Source of the DNA: Pseudomonas aegrilactucae
GTDB lineage: Bacteria; Pseudomonadota; Gammaproteobacteria; Pseudomonadales; Pseudomonadaceae
Assembly (NCBI RefSeq): GCF_019168305.1
Contig: NZ_JAHTBI010000037.1
Coordinates: 1 to 64,000, forward strand
Direction of reading: 5' to 3'
Length of the DNA: 64,000 bases
The notes beneath the pieces were generated by a model. It saw nothing but the letters and a program-made list of their open reading frames with translations. It was not told the origin of the DNA and searched no databases. Shown one piece after another: positions 1 through 8,872 of this stretch. Position 1 is the first letter of the stretch, and each line of letters starts with the position of its first letter. The position numbers and the translations under genes were made by a program.

Positions 1-6
1 CACAAC

Positions 7-33
7 CTGTGGGAGCTGGCTTGCCAGCGAAGG
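7..33 (+). repeat. Single REP element, putida type
   Basis: Matches the repeated TGTGGGAGCTGGCTTGCC core that recurs as inverted pairs elsewhere in the window. Its partner, if any, lies off the left edge. The rest of 34-156 is intergenic and shows no gene. Confidence 0.8.
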
Positions 34-156
34 GCCGCGCCGCAGACTAACGTTACTGAGAACTATTAACAAGTAGCCTTGCGGCGGAAAAGAATAGTGC
101 GCTTGCTAACGAATTCTGGATAATTGGATCCCACTCTCCCGATGGACGTTTTTCCC

Positions 157-1377
157 ATGGCCTTGAGTTCTGCCCCGTCAAGTACGCCCGCCGCCGCGAC
201 CGCTGCCAGCCAGAGCAGCCCGCTGGTGATGCGCATCATCGCCGCCTGTGCGCTGGCGCACTTGATCAATGACCTGATCCAGGCCGTGTTGCCATCGATC
301 TATCCGTTGCTCAAGACCAATTACGGGCTGAGCTTCACCCAGGTCGGGCTGATTACCCTGACCTTCCAGATCACCGCCTCGCTGCTGCAACCGGCCGTCG
401 GTTTCTACACGGACCGCAAGCCCATGCCGAACCTGCTGCCGCTGGGTACGCTGTGCACCCTGGTGGGCATTGTGATGCTGGCCTTCGTCGGCAGCTTCCC
501 GATGATCCTGCTGGCCGCGGCGCTGGTGGGCATCGGCTCCTCGACCTTTCACCCGGAAACCTCGCGCATCGCGCGCCTGGCCTCGGGCGGGCGCTACGGG
601 CTGGCGCAGTCGAGCTTCCAGGTCGGCGGCAACGCCGGTTCCGCCTTCGGCCCGCTGCTGGCGGCGGCCATCATCATTCCGTTCGGCCAGGGCAACGTGG
701 TGTGGTTCGGCCTGTTCGCGCTGTTCGCGGTCGGGGTGACCTACGGCCTGAGCCGCTGGTACCGCGAGCACCTCAACCTGTTCAAGGCCAAGGCCGGCCA
801 GACCGCCACCCACGGCCTGACCCGCGGGCGGGTGATCGGCGCGCTGGTGGTGCTGGGCCTGCTGGTGTTTTCCAAGTACTTCTACATGGCCAGCCTGACC
901 AGCTACTACACCTTCTACCTGATCGAGAAGTTCGACCTGTCGGTGGCCAGTTCGCAGTTGTACCTGTTCCTGTTCCTGGGCGCAGTGGCGGCCGGCACCT
1001 TCTTCGGCGGGCCGATCGGCGACCGCATCGGGCGCAAGGCGGTGATCTGGTTCTCGATTCTCGGGGTGGCACCGTTCACCCTGATGCTGCCGTATGCCGA
1101 CCTGTTCTGGACCAGCGTGCTGAGCGTGGTCATCGGCTTCATCCTGGCCTCGGCGTTCTCGGCCATCGTGGTGTACGCGCAGGAGCTGGTGCCGGGCAAC
1201 GTGGGCATGATCGCGGGGATCTTCTTCGGCCTGATGTTCGGCTTCGGCGGCATCGGCGCGGCGTTGCTGGGGTATCTGGCGGATATCCACGGCATCGAGT
1301 ACGTGTACACGCTGTGCTCGTTCCTGCCGCTGTTCGGCCTGCTGGCGATTCTGTTGCCGTCCACGCGCAAGCGCTAG
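157..1377 (+). CDS. fsr: MFS efflux transporter, fosmidomycin-resistance (Fsr) type
   Basis: A 12-helix inner-membrane proton antiporter of the Fsr family. Stretches such as SLLQP, FHPE, FSKYFYMAS-SYYTFYL, GRK-VIW and ILGVAPFTL are typical of Fsr. From the ATG at 157 the protein is 406 aa, the usual Fsr length, with about 25 polar residues before helix 1. In-frame ATG 142 and TTG 124 would only add a short tail, and none of the three has a strong ribosome binding site. In Escherichia coli the family exports fosmidomycin. The natural substrate here is unknown. The gene stands alone, convergent with the next gene. Confidence 0.9.
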   Translation: MALSSAPSSTPAAATAASQSSPLVMRIIAACALAHLINDLIQAVLPSIYPLLKTNYGLSFTQVGLITLTFQITASLLQPAVGFYTDRKPMPNLLPLGTLCTLVGIVMLAFVGSFPMILLAAALVGIGSSTFHPETSRIARLASGGRYGLAQSSFQVGGNAGSAFGPLLAAAIIIPFGQGNVVWFGLFALFAVGVTYGLSRWYREHLNLFKAKAGQTATHGLTRGRVIGALVVLGLLVFSKYFYMASLTSYYTFYLIEKFDLSVASSQLYLFLFLGAVAAGTFFGGPIGDRIGRKAVIWFSILGVAPFTLMLPYADLFWTSVLSVVIGFILASAFSAIVVYAQELVPGNVGMIAGIFFGLMFGFGGIGAALLGYLADIHGIEYVYTLCSFLPLFGLLAILLPSTRKR

Positions 1378-1397
1378 ACGGCCTTGACCCCTTGGGC

Positions 1398-1961
1398 CTA
1401 GCGGTGGCGGTGCGCACAACTCATGTGCTGCCCGCACAGGTCGCCGATCAACGCGGCCAGGCGCTCGGTCTGGGCGCGGTCCAGGCGGTCGGTGCGCAGC
1501 ACCTGCTCGCCCACGCCAAAGCTGAAATCGAAGTCCAGCTCCATCAGGTGATAGTCCACCCCGTCGGCGCCCGACCACGTGGTGGTCGGCAGGTCGATGG
1601 CGTCACCGATGAATTCCATCAACGCCTCATCCGGCGTCTGGTCGTCTTGCCGTTGCCCTGGCAGGCAGGGGCCCGCGAAGTTCTCACCGATGCACACGAA
1701 CGGGCTGCCGCGGGCGAATTCGAACAGTACCAGCACCTGTTCCTCGTCCGGCTCGACCTCCACCAGGCGAAACAGTTCATGGCTTGGCCGGTACAGCGGG
1801 CTTGTCCACAGGCAACCCTCGCTGTCCCCGGTTTCATCCAGCGCCTGCGCCGGCGCAGGTTCCAGCAAGCCCTGGCTCAGCAGACGGTGTTCGAGGCCTT
1901 TCCAGTCCGGCGCCTGAACATGCCGGTAGCGGGGGAAAATGAACTGGTGATGCTCGGACAT
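1398..1961 (-). CDS. Hypothetical cytosolic protein
   Basis: A 187-aa acidic, soluble protein beginning MSEHHQFIFPRYRHV. It has no signal peptide, membrane segment or motif I recognise. It is rich in Asp/Glu and contains three widely separated cysteines. An in-frame upstream ATG at 1979 would add six residues. It converges with the Fsr gene, with about 20 bp between their stops. Function unknown; reality of the gene is supported by its length and Pseudomonas-like codon use. Confidence 0.75.
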   Translation of the reverse strand: MSEHHQFIFPRYRHVQAPDWKGLEHRLLSQGLLEPAPAQALDETGDSEGCLWTSPLYRPSHELFRLVEVEPDEEQVLVLFEFARGSPFVCIGENFAGPCLPGQRQDDQTPDEALMEFIGDAIDLPTTTWSGADGVDYHLMELDFDFSFGVGEQVLRTDRLDRAQTERLAALIGDLCGQHMSCAHRHR

Positions 1962-2065
1962 GCGCAAACCCTCTTCCATGGTGGTGCGAGGTTAGCACGG
2001 CGCAATTGACGCCTGGCCCGGCCTTCACCTAGAGTGCCCGCCTTCCTTTCTCCTGTAGCCGCCCC

Positions 2066-2203
2066 ATGAACCGTTTCTCCCGTCCTCGCGCAGCAAAGCC
2101 GCCGGTTGTCCAGGCCGTGCTGTGCGACTGGCCGTGCGACACGGTGCTCAAGCGTCGGCGCAGCGTGCTGTTCGCCTTCACCTTTTCGCCCCCCCGCGCC
2201 TGA
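2066..2203 (+). CDS. Possible small basic protein (45 aa)
   Basis: A short open frame from ATG 2066 to TGA 2203 encodes a 45-residue basic peptide with a CDWPC motif (two cysteines three apart) and an RRR cluster. It sits alone in the gap before the next transporter. There is no clear ribosome binding site. Codon use looks plausible, but at this length chance cannot be excluded. Function unknown. Confidence 0.3.
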   Translation: MNRFSRPRAAKPPVVQAVLCDWPCDTVLKRRRSVLFAFTFSPPRA

Positions 2204-2279
2204 ACTGACAGCGGTTTTCAAAGCACAGTCATGTGGATGCCTGCGCGCGTTCGCGCGCCGGCGGGTTTGGAGTTTGAAG

Positions 2280-3437
2280 ATGAACACGCGTTTGCTGGCG
2301 GGCCTTCTGTTCGCCGTTTCGATTGTCGGGTTGAGCCTGGGCGCAACCCTGCCACTGGTATCCCTGCGCCTGCTCGATGCCGGCGCCAGCACCCTGCACA
2401 TCGGCGTCCTGTCGGCCGCCCCCGCAGCCGGGATGATGCTCTCGGCGTTCCTGGTGGACGCCTGCTGTCGCCACCTCACCCGGCGCACCATCTACCTGCT
2501 GAGCTTTGGCCTGTGTGCGCTGAGCGTCGGGCTGATCGACTGGGCGTTCGAGGCCACCTGGCTGCTGGGCCTGCTGCGCCTGGGCATGGGCGTGGGCATG
2601 GGCGTCGCGATCATCCTCGGCGAGTCCTGGGTCAACGAACTGAGCGAGGAGCACAACCGTGGCAAGGTCATGGCGTTGTACGCCACTGCGTTCACCGGCT
2701 GCCAGATGCTCGGCCCGACCCTGCTGGCGGTGCTCGGCGCGCACAGCCCATGGGTGATCATCCTGGTCAGCCTGTGCTATGCGCTGGCGCTGGTGTCGAT
2801 CGTGTGGACGGTGCCCAACGACTACGTCGAGCATGGCGAGGAGGGCGACAAGCGCTTTTCGCTGGGCGGCTTCCTGCGCGTGGCCCCGGCCCTGTGCATG
2901 GGCGTGCTGTTCTTCTCGTTTTTCGATGCGGTGGTGCTTTCGCTGTTCCCCGTCTATGCCACCAACCATGCCTACGCCGTGGGCGTGGCCGCATTGATGG
3001 TCACGGTGATTCTTACCGGCGACATGCTGTTCCAGTTGCCGCTGGGCTGGCTGGCCGACCGCTGCGAGCGCACCACCCTGCACCTGGTGTGCGGCGTGGT
3101 GGCGATGCTGATCGGCCTGGCGCTGCCGTGGCTGATCCAGGTGCAGTGGCTGTTGTGGCCGGCGCTGGTGGTGCTGGGCGCGGTGGCGGGCGGGGTGTAT
3201 ACGCTGGCGCTGGTGCTGATCGGGCAGCAGTTCAAGGGCCAGGATCTGGTCACGGCCAACGCCAGCGTCGGCCTGTTGTGGGGCGTGGGCAGCCTGGTGG
3301 GGCCGCTGGTCAGCGGCGCGGCCATGGGCGTGGCGCCGCATGGCCTGCCGATGGCGCTGGCGGCGATGGCGGCGCTGTTCGTGTGCTTTGCCCGCGGCTC
3401 GCGCCGCAGGGCCTATGCGGCGCGCACGGCGCAGTAG
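2280..3437 (+). CDS. MFS transporter, sugar-efflux/drug-efflux-like
   Basis: A 385-aa inner-membrane transporter of the major facilitator superfamily with about 12 hydrophobic helices. The ATG at 2280 starts directly into helix 1 (MNTRLLAGLLFAVSI). The frame stays open upstream to 2106, but that part is not hydrophobic and overlaps the small open frame before it. The GWLADRCER loop between helices 8 and 9 is the second-half copy of the MFS DRxGRR motif. Helix 5 region contains a Gly/Met-rich segment (RLGMGVGMGVAIILGE) as in YcaD-type pumps. Substrate unknown. It converges with the TonB receptor gene, with only 10 bp between stops. Confidence 0.8.
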   Translation: MNTRLLAGLLFAVSIVGLSLGATLPLVSLRLLDAGASTLHIGVLSAAPAAGMMLSAFLVDACCRHLTRRTIYLLSFGLCALSVGLIDWAFEATWLLGLLRLGMGVGMGVAIILGESWVNELSEEHNRGKVMALYATAFTGCQMLGPTLLAVLGAHSPWVIILVSLCYALALVSIVWTVPNDYVEHGEEGDKRFSLGGFLRVAPALCMGVLFFSFFDAVVLSLFPVYATNHAYAVGVAALMVTVILTGDMLFQLPLGWLADRCERTTLHLVCGVVAMLIGLALPWLIQVQWLLWPALVVLGAVAGGVYTLALVLIGQQFKGQDLVTANASVGLLWGVGSLVGPLVSGAAMGVAPHGLPMALAAMAALFVCFARGSRRRAYAARTAQ

Positions 3438-3447
3438 CGGGCAGGCC

Positions 3448-5907
3448 TCAGAAGCTGCCGCGCAGGGTCAGCGAGACGTTGCGCGGGTCGCCGTAGTAGT
3501 AGCCGGTCGAGGTGGCGCCGACCTTCTTGTAGTAGTGCTTGTCGAAGATGTTGTTGGCGTTGAGCTGCAGCGAGTAGTGCTGATTCACGCGGTAGCCGAG
3601 CAGGGCGTTGTACACCGCGTAGCCACTTTGCGACGCCTCGGCAGCGCCGCTGCGCGAGTAGATGTCGCTCTGCGCGCTGACCCCGCCACCCACGGTCCAG
3701 GCGTCGTACTCGCCCGGCAGGCGGTAGCGGGTGAACAGCTTGAGCTGGCGCTTGGGGTCGGTGGAGCGGATCACCTCGCCGGTTCGGCTCGCGGTGTCCT
3801 TGAGGTACTCGGTGGTGGTGTAGGTGTAGCCACCCGAGACCTGCCAGCCCGGCAGCACTTCCCCGCTCACTTCCAGTTCGAAGCCTTCGCTGCGGTTCTT
3901 GCCGGCGGCGACCTTGCAGTAGCCGCTGGTGTAGTTGGGCAGGCACGGATCGGGGCTGGTCGGGTCGTCCAGGGCGTTGCCGACCTGGTAGATGCGAAAC
4001 AGCGCCAGCGAGGTGTTGAGCCTGCCGTCGTAGAACTCGCCCTTGAGGCCCATCTCGTAAGCTTCGCCGGTCACCGGGTCGAGCACTGAATTGGCGCTGT
4101 CGGTGGCGCTTTGCGGGTTGAAGATCTCGGTGTAGCTGCCGTACAGGCTGAAGTTCCTGTTCAGGTCATAGATCAGCGCGGCATATGGCACGATCTCCTG
4201 GTCGACGCTGTACTTGCCTGACGTCTTGACGTTGTTTTCCTGCTCGTAGTCGTACCAGTTGATGCGCGCGCCGATGATCGCCGTCAGCGGATCGGCCAGC
4301 GAGATGCGCCAGGTGGCGTGCGCTGCCTGCTGGGTAGTACGGGTCAGCAGCGGGCTGGCCGTGATGTCGATCGAGGGTTCGGGCAGGCTGGTCTTCGGGT
4401 CCCAGTCGCGAATGTCGAAAACGCCGGAGGGGGTGAAGTGGGTGGCCGAGGCGATCGAGTCATTGCGAATGCGCTCCACGCCCACCATCAGTTCATGCTC
4501 GCGGCCGAGCAGGTCGAACGGGCCGTTGAGGGTGGCACTGAGGTTGGTCTGCTCGCTTTCGCCGCCATCGCCCTCGGTCACCTGGTAGTTCATCAGGTAC
4601 GGGTTGGTGGTGCTGGCGCGGGTGAAGTAGGTCTGCTTGAAGCCATGGTCGTCCAGGCGAAAGTGCGTGCGCGTGCCCGACACCTTGAGCGTCCAGTCGT
4701 TGTCGAACACATGCTCCAGCTCGGCGAAGGTCTGCAGGTTGCTGCGGTTCCAGCGGTTCCAGTCGGCGCCCAGGTAGGTGCTGCGCGACAGCTTGAGCGG
4801 CGAGCCATCGAAGTCGGCAGGCAGGCCGCCCCAGGAGCCGGTGGCTTGGAGTTCGGTGTATTCGATGCCGCCGGTGAGCGTGGTGCGCTCGCCCAGGTCG
4901 GCGGCCAGCGCACCGTAGAACACGTTCTTGCGCTCCATGCGGCTGTCCTGGAAAAAGTCCTTGTCGTCATGCACGGCAATCATGCGGCCACGGATCGCGC
5001 CATTGTCGGTGAGCGGGCCGGACAGGTCGGCCACATAGCGTTGCGCGTCCCAGGAGCCGGCGGTGACGCTGGCCGAGGCCTGGAAGTCGCGGGTCGGGCG
5101 CTTGCGCACCAGGTTCACCGTGCCCGACGGGTTGCCGGCGCCGCGCAGCATGCCGGTGGCGCCGCGCAGGATTTCGGCGCGGTCGATGATGGCCGCATCG
5201 CTCTGGATGAACGCGCCACCGCCGCTGCCCTGCACCACGGTCGCGCCGTCGTACTGGATGGCATCGATCTGGTAGCCGCGCGAGTAGTAGGTCACGCGCT
5301 CGCTGTCGACGTAGTCGACCACCACGCCCGGGGTCTGCTCCATCATCGTGGTGAGGTTGGTGATGTTCTGGTCGTCGAGGCGCTGGCGGCTCAGCACCGA
5401 CACCGATTGCGGGGTGTGGCGCAGGGTCTGGGGCATCTTGCCGATGGTCACCGCACCGGTGGTGTACGAGCCGGTGTTTTCGGTGGTTTCACCCAGGCGG
5501 TCGCTGGAGATGCTGGTGGCGCCCAGCTCCAGGGCATCGCCGCTGTCCACCGCAGGCACCAGCAGGAAGCTGTTGTCGGCTGTCTGCTGCACCTGCACGC
5601 CGCTGCCCTGCAGCAGCAGCGCGAGGGCCTGGGCACTGGCGTAGCTGCCCGACACGCCGTGGGTGGTCTTGCCGTGCAGGCTGGCGGCGTCATACGACAG
5701 GTTCAGCCCGCCCTGACGTGCCATCTGTTCGAGCGCTGCCGCCAACGGCCCGGCGGCGATGTTCCAGCGCTGCGTCGGCTGTGTGGTGGCAATCTGGTCC
5801 GCGGCCGCGTGCATCGGCACGCTCACAGTGGCCAGGGCAAGGCCCAACAGTGCGCCGCGCACGGCCTGCGGCAGGGGAGAGGGTCGAGCAACGCTTGGGC
5901 AGATCAT
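3448..5907 (-). CDS. TonB-dependent siderophore receptor with signalling (STN) domain
   Basis: An 819-aa outer-membrane receptor for a ferric siderophore. From the ATG at 5907 it has a signal peptide ending near AHAAAD, an STN signalling domain (about residues 45-97; RWNIAAGPLAAALEQMA, LNLSYD), a plug domain (PQSVSVLSRQRL, RGATGMLRGAGNPSGTVNLVRKRP) and a 22-strand barrel ending in the canonical C-terminal Phe. An open frame continues 26 codons upstream but lacks a signal peptide. The STN domain means the receptor signals to the adjacent FecR/FecI pair when loaded. The plug resembles hydroxamate/pyoverdine-type receptors; the actual ligand cannot be read from sequence. Confidence 0.9.
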   Translation of the reverse strand: MICPSVARPSPLPQAVRGALLGLALATVSVPMHAAADQIATTQPTQRWNIAAGPLAAALEQMARQGGLNLSYDAASLHGKTTHGVSGSYASAQALALLLQGSGVQVQQTADNSFLLVPAVDSGDALELGATSISSDRLGETTENTGSYTTGAVTIGKMPQTLRHTPQSVSVLSRQRLDDQNITNLTTMMEQTPGVVVDYVDSERVTYYSRGYQIDAIQYDGATVVQGSGGGAFIQSDAAIIDRAEILRGATGMLRGAGNPSGTVNLVRKRPTRDFQASASVTAGSWDAQRYVADLSGPLTDNGAIRGRMIAVHDDKDFFQDSRMERKNVFYGALAADLGERTTLTGGIEYTELQATGSWGGLPADFDGSPLKLSRSTYLGADWNRWNRSNLQTFAELEHVFDNDWTLKVSGTRTHFRLDDHGFKQTYFTRASTTNPYLMNYQVTEGDGGESEQTNLSATLNGPFDLLGREHELMVGVERIRNDSIASATHFTPSGVFDIRDWDPKTSLPEPSIDITASPLLTRTTQQAAHATWRISLADPLTAIIGARINWYDYEQENNVKTSGKYSVDQEIVPYAALIYDLNRNFSLYGSYTEIFNPQSATDSANSVLDPVTGEAYEMGLKGEFYDGRLNTSLALFRIYQVGNALDDPTSPDPCLPNYTSGYCKVAAGKNRSEGFELEVSGEVLPGWQVSGGYTYTTTEYLKDTASRTGEVIRSTDPKRQLKLFTRYRLPGEYDAWTVGGGVSAQSDIYSRSGAAEASQSGYAVYNALLGYRVNQHYSLQLNANNIFDKHYYKKVGATSTGYYYGDPRNVSLTLRGSF

Positions 5908-6002
5908 TCGGGGCTCCTGTTGGGGAATGGCAGGCTGTGTCGCCTTTATCCCTACAGGCCGAACAGGAATGAGAAACCACCTCATTTATTTTTCAGGTTT
6001 TT

Positions 6003-6959
6003 TCAGACCGCTGAAACGCTCACCCAGTAGCGCGTGCGGTAGTCGATGCGCACTGGCAACGCCTGGGCGATCAGCGCCAGGATCTGGTCGGTGTCGGCCA
6101 GCTGATAGGTGCCGAACACCTTGAGCCCGGCCACGTCATCGGCGCAGCGCAGCACGCCTGGGCGGTAGCGCGACAGTTCGACGATGAACTCGCCCAGCGG
6201 CATCTGCTGCACGCTCAGTACGCCTTCGCTCCAGCCCCACGGGTCGACATGGCCGAGCGCCGGGCTGATGTGCCCGTTGGCGCGCAGCAGCAGTTGCTCG
6301 CCGGGGTGGGCGATGCGCAGTTCGGTGCCGTTGCCGGCAGACAGGGTCACGTTGCCCTCGCGCACCGCCAGGAACGTACCGTCGCTGCGCTCACGCACCA
6401 GCAGGCGCGAGTTGCGTGCCTGCAGCATGCCGTCACGGGTGGTGACGCGCAGGGGGCGCGGGTCGTTGCCGGTGGTGATGGCCACCTCGCCCTGGATCAG
6501 GCTCAGGCTGCGCAGGTCAGTGTCGAACCGCAGGTCGATGGCGCTGGCGGTGTTGAGTTGTATCAGGCTGCCGTCGGCGGTGTGGTAGCTGCGCCGCTCG
6601 CCGGTGGCGGTGTGCCTGTCGGCCAGCAGCGAAGGCAGGCCGAGCTGATCGCGACCGACCCAGCCCAGGGTGCCGGCTGCGCCGAGGATGCCCAGCAGCT
6701 TGAGGCTGTCGCGCCGGCTCAGGCTGCGCCGCTGCGCGCCGTCCAGGGTGCGGCGGCTGAGGTCGCGGGGCAGGGCGCTGAACTCATCGCTCATGGCCTG
6801 CACCTGGGCCCATGCCAGGGCGTTGTGCGGATGGCGTTCGAGCCAGTGCTGGAAGCGTTGTTCAGCCTGGGCGCTGGGCGTGTTGTAACGCAGTTGCACC
6901 AGCCATTCGATGGCCTGGTCGACGTGGGCCTGGCCCAGTGGGGCGTCAGGCCTGGGCAT
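6003..6959 (-). CDS. FecR-type anti-sigma factor / sigma regulator
   Basis: A 318-aa inner-membrane regulator. The cytoplasmic N-terminus (about 1-80, QAIEWLVQLRYNTPSAQAEQ) is the DUF4880 sigma-binding region. A single membrane segment follows near 90-105 (LLGILGAAGTLGWVG), then the periplasmic FecR domain that reads the receptor STN domain. Its start overlaps the end of the sigma gene by 14 bp, so the two are translationally coupled. It lies 95 bp upstream of the receptor gene, which it is expected to regulate. Confidence 0.9.
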   Translation of the reverse strand: MPRPDAPLGQAHVDQAIEWLVQLRYNTPSAQAEQRFQHWLERHPHNALAWAQVQAMSDEFSALPRDLSRRTLDGAQRRSLSRRDSLKLLGILGAAGTLGWVGRDQLGLPSLLADRHTATGERRSYHTADGSLIQLNTASAIDLRFDTDLRSLSLIQGEVAITTGNDPRPLRVTTRDGMLQARNSRLLVRERSDGTFLAVREGNVTLSAGNGTELRIAHPGEQLLLRANGHISPALGHVDPWGWSEGVLSVQQMPLGEFIVELSRYRPGVLRCADDVAGLKVFGTYQLADTDQILALIAQALPVRIDYRTRYWVSVSAV

Positions 6960-7461
6960 GGCGCAAGCGGTAGCAGACGCCCATGGCCTTGGCCAGGTCG
7001 CGTTCCACGGTGGCCCGCGAAATGCCCAGGTGCTCGGCGATCCTGGGGCAGCTCATGGCGTCCAACTGCGCGTGCAGGAACACCTGGCGCACCCGTGGCT
7101 TGAGTTGCGCCAGCAGGTGGTCGAGGCGTTCCAGGGTGTCGAGGATCATCCAGCGCTGTTCCTCGCTGGGCACCTCGGCGGGTGGCAGGTGAGCCAGGCT
7201 TTCGAGGTAGGCCTGCTCCAGGGCGCGGCGGCGGAAATGATCGATCATCAGGCCGCGGGCGATGCTGCTGAGGTAGGCGCGCGGCGCTTTGAGCGGGTGC
7301 ACGTGGCGGGCCTTGAGCAGGCGCACGAAGGTGTCCTGGGCCAGGTCTGCGGCGTGGGCGTGGCAGCCCACACGGCGGCGCAACCAGGTGTTGAGCCAGG
7401 AGTTGTGGGTACGGTAGAGCAGGTCGACCTCGGACGGGGGGAGCGTGTCGCTGGTGTGCAT
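6946..7461 (-). CDS. ECF sigma factor, FecI-like iron-starvation class
   Basis: A 171-aa extracytoplasmic-function sigma factor. Region 2 is at about 10-80 (LYRTHNSWLNTWLRRR, ADLAQDTFVRLL) and region 4 at about 105-165 (LDAMSCPRIAEHLGISRATVERDLAKAM, a helix-turn-helix). It would direct RNA polymerase to the adjacent TonB receptor promoter when FecR is signalled. Gene order sigma-anti-sigma-receptor is the classic cell-surface-signalling layout. Confidence 0.92.
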   Translation of the reverse strand: MHTSDTLPPSEVDLLYRTHNSWLNTWLRRRVGCHAHAADLAQDTFVRLLKARHVHPLKAPRAYLSSIARGLMIDHFRRRALEQAYLESLAHLPPAEVPSEEQRWMILDTLERLDHLLAQLKPRVRQVFLHAQLDAMSCPRIAEHLGISRATVERDLAKAMGVCYRLRHAQA

Positions 7462-7493
7462 CGTCGATCGAGGCCTGCGCGGGAGGAGTGATT

Positions 7494-7512
7494 GTGAATC
7501 GTTCGCATTCTA
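7494..7512 (-). promoter_or_regulatory. Candidate Fur box upstream of the FecI-like gene
   Basis: On the minus strand the sequence AGAATGCGAACGATTCAC resembles the Fur consensus core AATGAGAATGATT with two mismatches. It lies 33-51 bp upstream of the sigma-factor start, where iron repression would be expected. This is a visual match only. Confidence 0.45.
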
Positions 7513-7521
7513 TGTGGGCGG

Positions 7522-7608
7522 CCCTTCGCTGGCAAGCCAGCTCCCACAGGCAGGGCGCCAACCCTGAGAGCCATGCTGCCCCTGTGGGAGTTGGCTTGCC
7601 AGCGAAGC
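7522..7608. repeat. Inverted pair of REP elements
   Basis: The elements at 7522-7549 (CTTCGCTGGCAAGCCAGCTC...) and 7581-7607 (its reverse complement with one change, GTTGGC for GCTGGC) are about 30 bp apart. The pair lies between the sigma-factor promoter and the 3' end of the LacI-type gene. Confidence 0.9.
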
Positions 7609-7622
7609 ATTCAACCCGGTCT

Positions 7623-8661
7623 TCAGCCAGCCGCCTGCAACTGCCCCGAACTCGCCCGCACCTGCAACTGCGGCGCCAGAATGATCGACTCCGCCGGCTC
7701 GCCCTTGATGCGCTTGAGCAGCAACGCCACTGCATGGCACCCCATCTCGGCCAGTGGCAGGCGCACGCTGGTCAGCGGCACGATCAGCTCATTGGCCAGC
7801 GGCGTGTCGTTGAACCCGACCACCGCAATGTCCTTGCCCGGCACCAGCCCCCTGTCGCGCGCCGCGCCCCATCAGGCCGATCGCCAGGAAGTCGTTGACC
7901 GCAAAAAACGCCTGCGGTCGCGGGCTCAGCCCCAGCAGGTATTCACCCTGCTGGTGGCCCGTACGGCTGTCGAACGGACCATTGAGCGTCCATTGCGGGC
8001 GCAACGTGATGCCCTGTTCGCGGTAGTACCGGGTAAACCCGCGGGTACGGTCGGCACCGGTGGACGCATGCCGCTCACCGGCCAGGATCGCCACATCGCG
8101 CCAACCCGACTGGTACAGGTGCTCGGCCGCCAGCCAGCCGCCCAGTTCGTCGTTGCTGCCCGCCGTCAGGTGCCCGGCAATCTGCCGGCTGACCAGCACG
8201 TAGGGAATGTGTTTGCGCGCCAGCAGCTCAAGCAACGGCTGCTGCTCGCCCACATGCGAGTCACCCACGATCAGGCCCGCCACCGAGCGGCGCAGCGCGT
8301 GTTCGGCACGCGCCAGCTGGCGCGGTTGCTGGTCGTCGGTATTGGACACGAAGGTGAGGTAGCCGGCCTGCTCGGCAGCGCTGTCGATGCTGTCGTAGAT
8401 GGTCGCCATCACAAGGTCCGTGAGGCGTGGCATCAGCACGCAGATCTCCTGACTTTTACGCAGTTTCAGGTTGGATGCCTGCGTGTTCGGCCGATAATCG
8501 AGCTCTTTGGCCAACGCGCGAATGCGCGCCACCACCTCGGCAGACGCCGCCCGCTCGACCCCGGCCGGGTCACCATTGAGGACCCGCGACACCGTCGAAA
8601 CGTGTACCCCGAGTGCTGTCGCCATGGACTTGAGGGTGGCGGGGCGAGATGAATTGGGCAT
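7623..8661 (-). pseudogene. LacI-family transcriptional regulator, interrupted by a frameshift
   Basis: The N-terminal 290 codons run from ATG 8661 (or 8682) and carry the LacI HTH (TLKSMATALGVHVSTVSRVLNG) and most of the periplasmic-binding-like sensor domain, as far as FFAVNDFLAIGLMG. The remaining C-terminal part (PGKDIAVVGFNDTPLANELIVPLTSV...) is intact, but in the next frame, down to the stop at 7623. Dropping one base from the C run at 7867-7870 restores LAIGLMGAARDRGLVPGKDIAVVGFND, a normal LacI sequence. Either the strain carries a recent inactivating insertion or the assembly has a one-base error. It is divergent from the transporter-amidase genes and probably repressed them. Confidence 0.85.
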
Positions 8662-8741
8662 GTGTGAGCGGCTTCCAGGCATGGCGTGATTCAGCGCGCA
8701 ATTCTACCCCAATCGATGCACAGCCTCTGAAACAAACCTTT

Positions 8742-8757
8742 ACCCAAACGATTGACT
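8742..8757. promoter_or_regulatory. Imperfect LacI-type operator overlapping the -35 box
   Basis: ACCCAAACGATTGACT is a degenerate copy of the perfect palindrome found 45 bp downstream (same left half, centre CG at 8749-8750). It covers the TTGACT -35 hexamer of the transporter promoter. Confidence 0.6.
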
Positions 8758-8780
8758 AAAACTTTTTGCGTGGCTACATT
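8752..8780 (+). promoter_or_regulatory. Sigma-70 promoter of the transporter-amidase genes
   Basis: TTGACT at 8752-8757 and TACATT at 8775-8780 are separated by exactly 17 bp. The predicted start of transcription falls inside the perfect operator just downstream. Confidence 0.7.
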
Positions 8781-8786
8781 CGCTCA

Positions 8787-8802
8787 ACCCAAACGTTTGG
8801 GT
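8787..8802. promoter_or_regulatory. Perfect LacI-type operator palindrome
   Basis: ACCCAAACGTTTGGGT is a perfect 16-bp palindrome with the central CG typical of LacI/GalR operators. It sits just after the -10 box, over the likely transcription start, where bound repressor would block initiation. Confidence 0.8.
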
Positions 8803-8872
8803 AACACAATAAAAATACGCCGGACGCGGCCGACTTTTTGACTTCTGCCATCATTTGAAGAGTCAGATACCT

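Noticed and set aside
5908..6002. Iron-starvation sigma promoter (TAAAT-N16-CGT) before the TonB receptor
   Set aside because: A TAAAT is present but no CGT at the required distance, so the promoter element could not be assigned.
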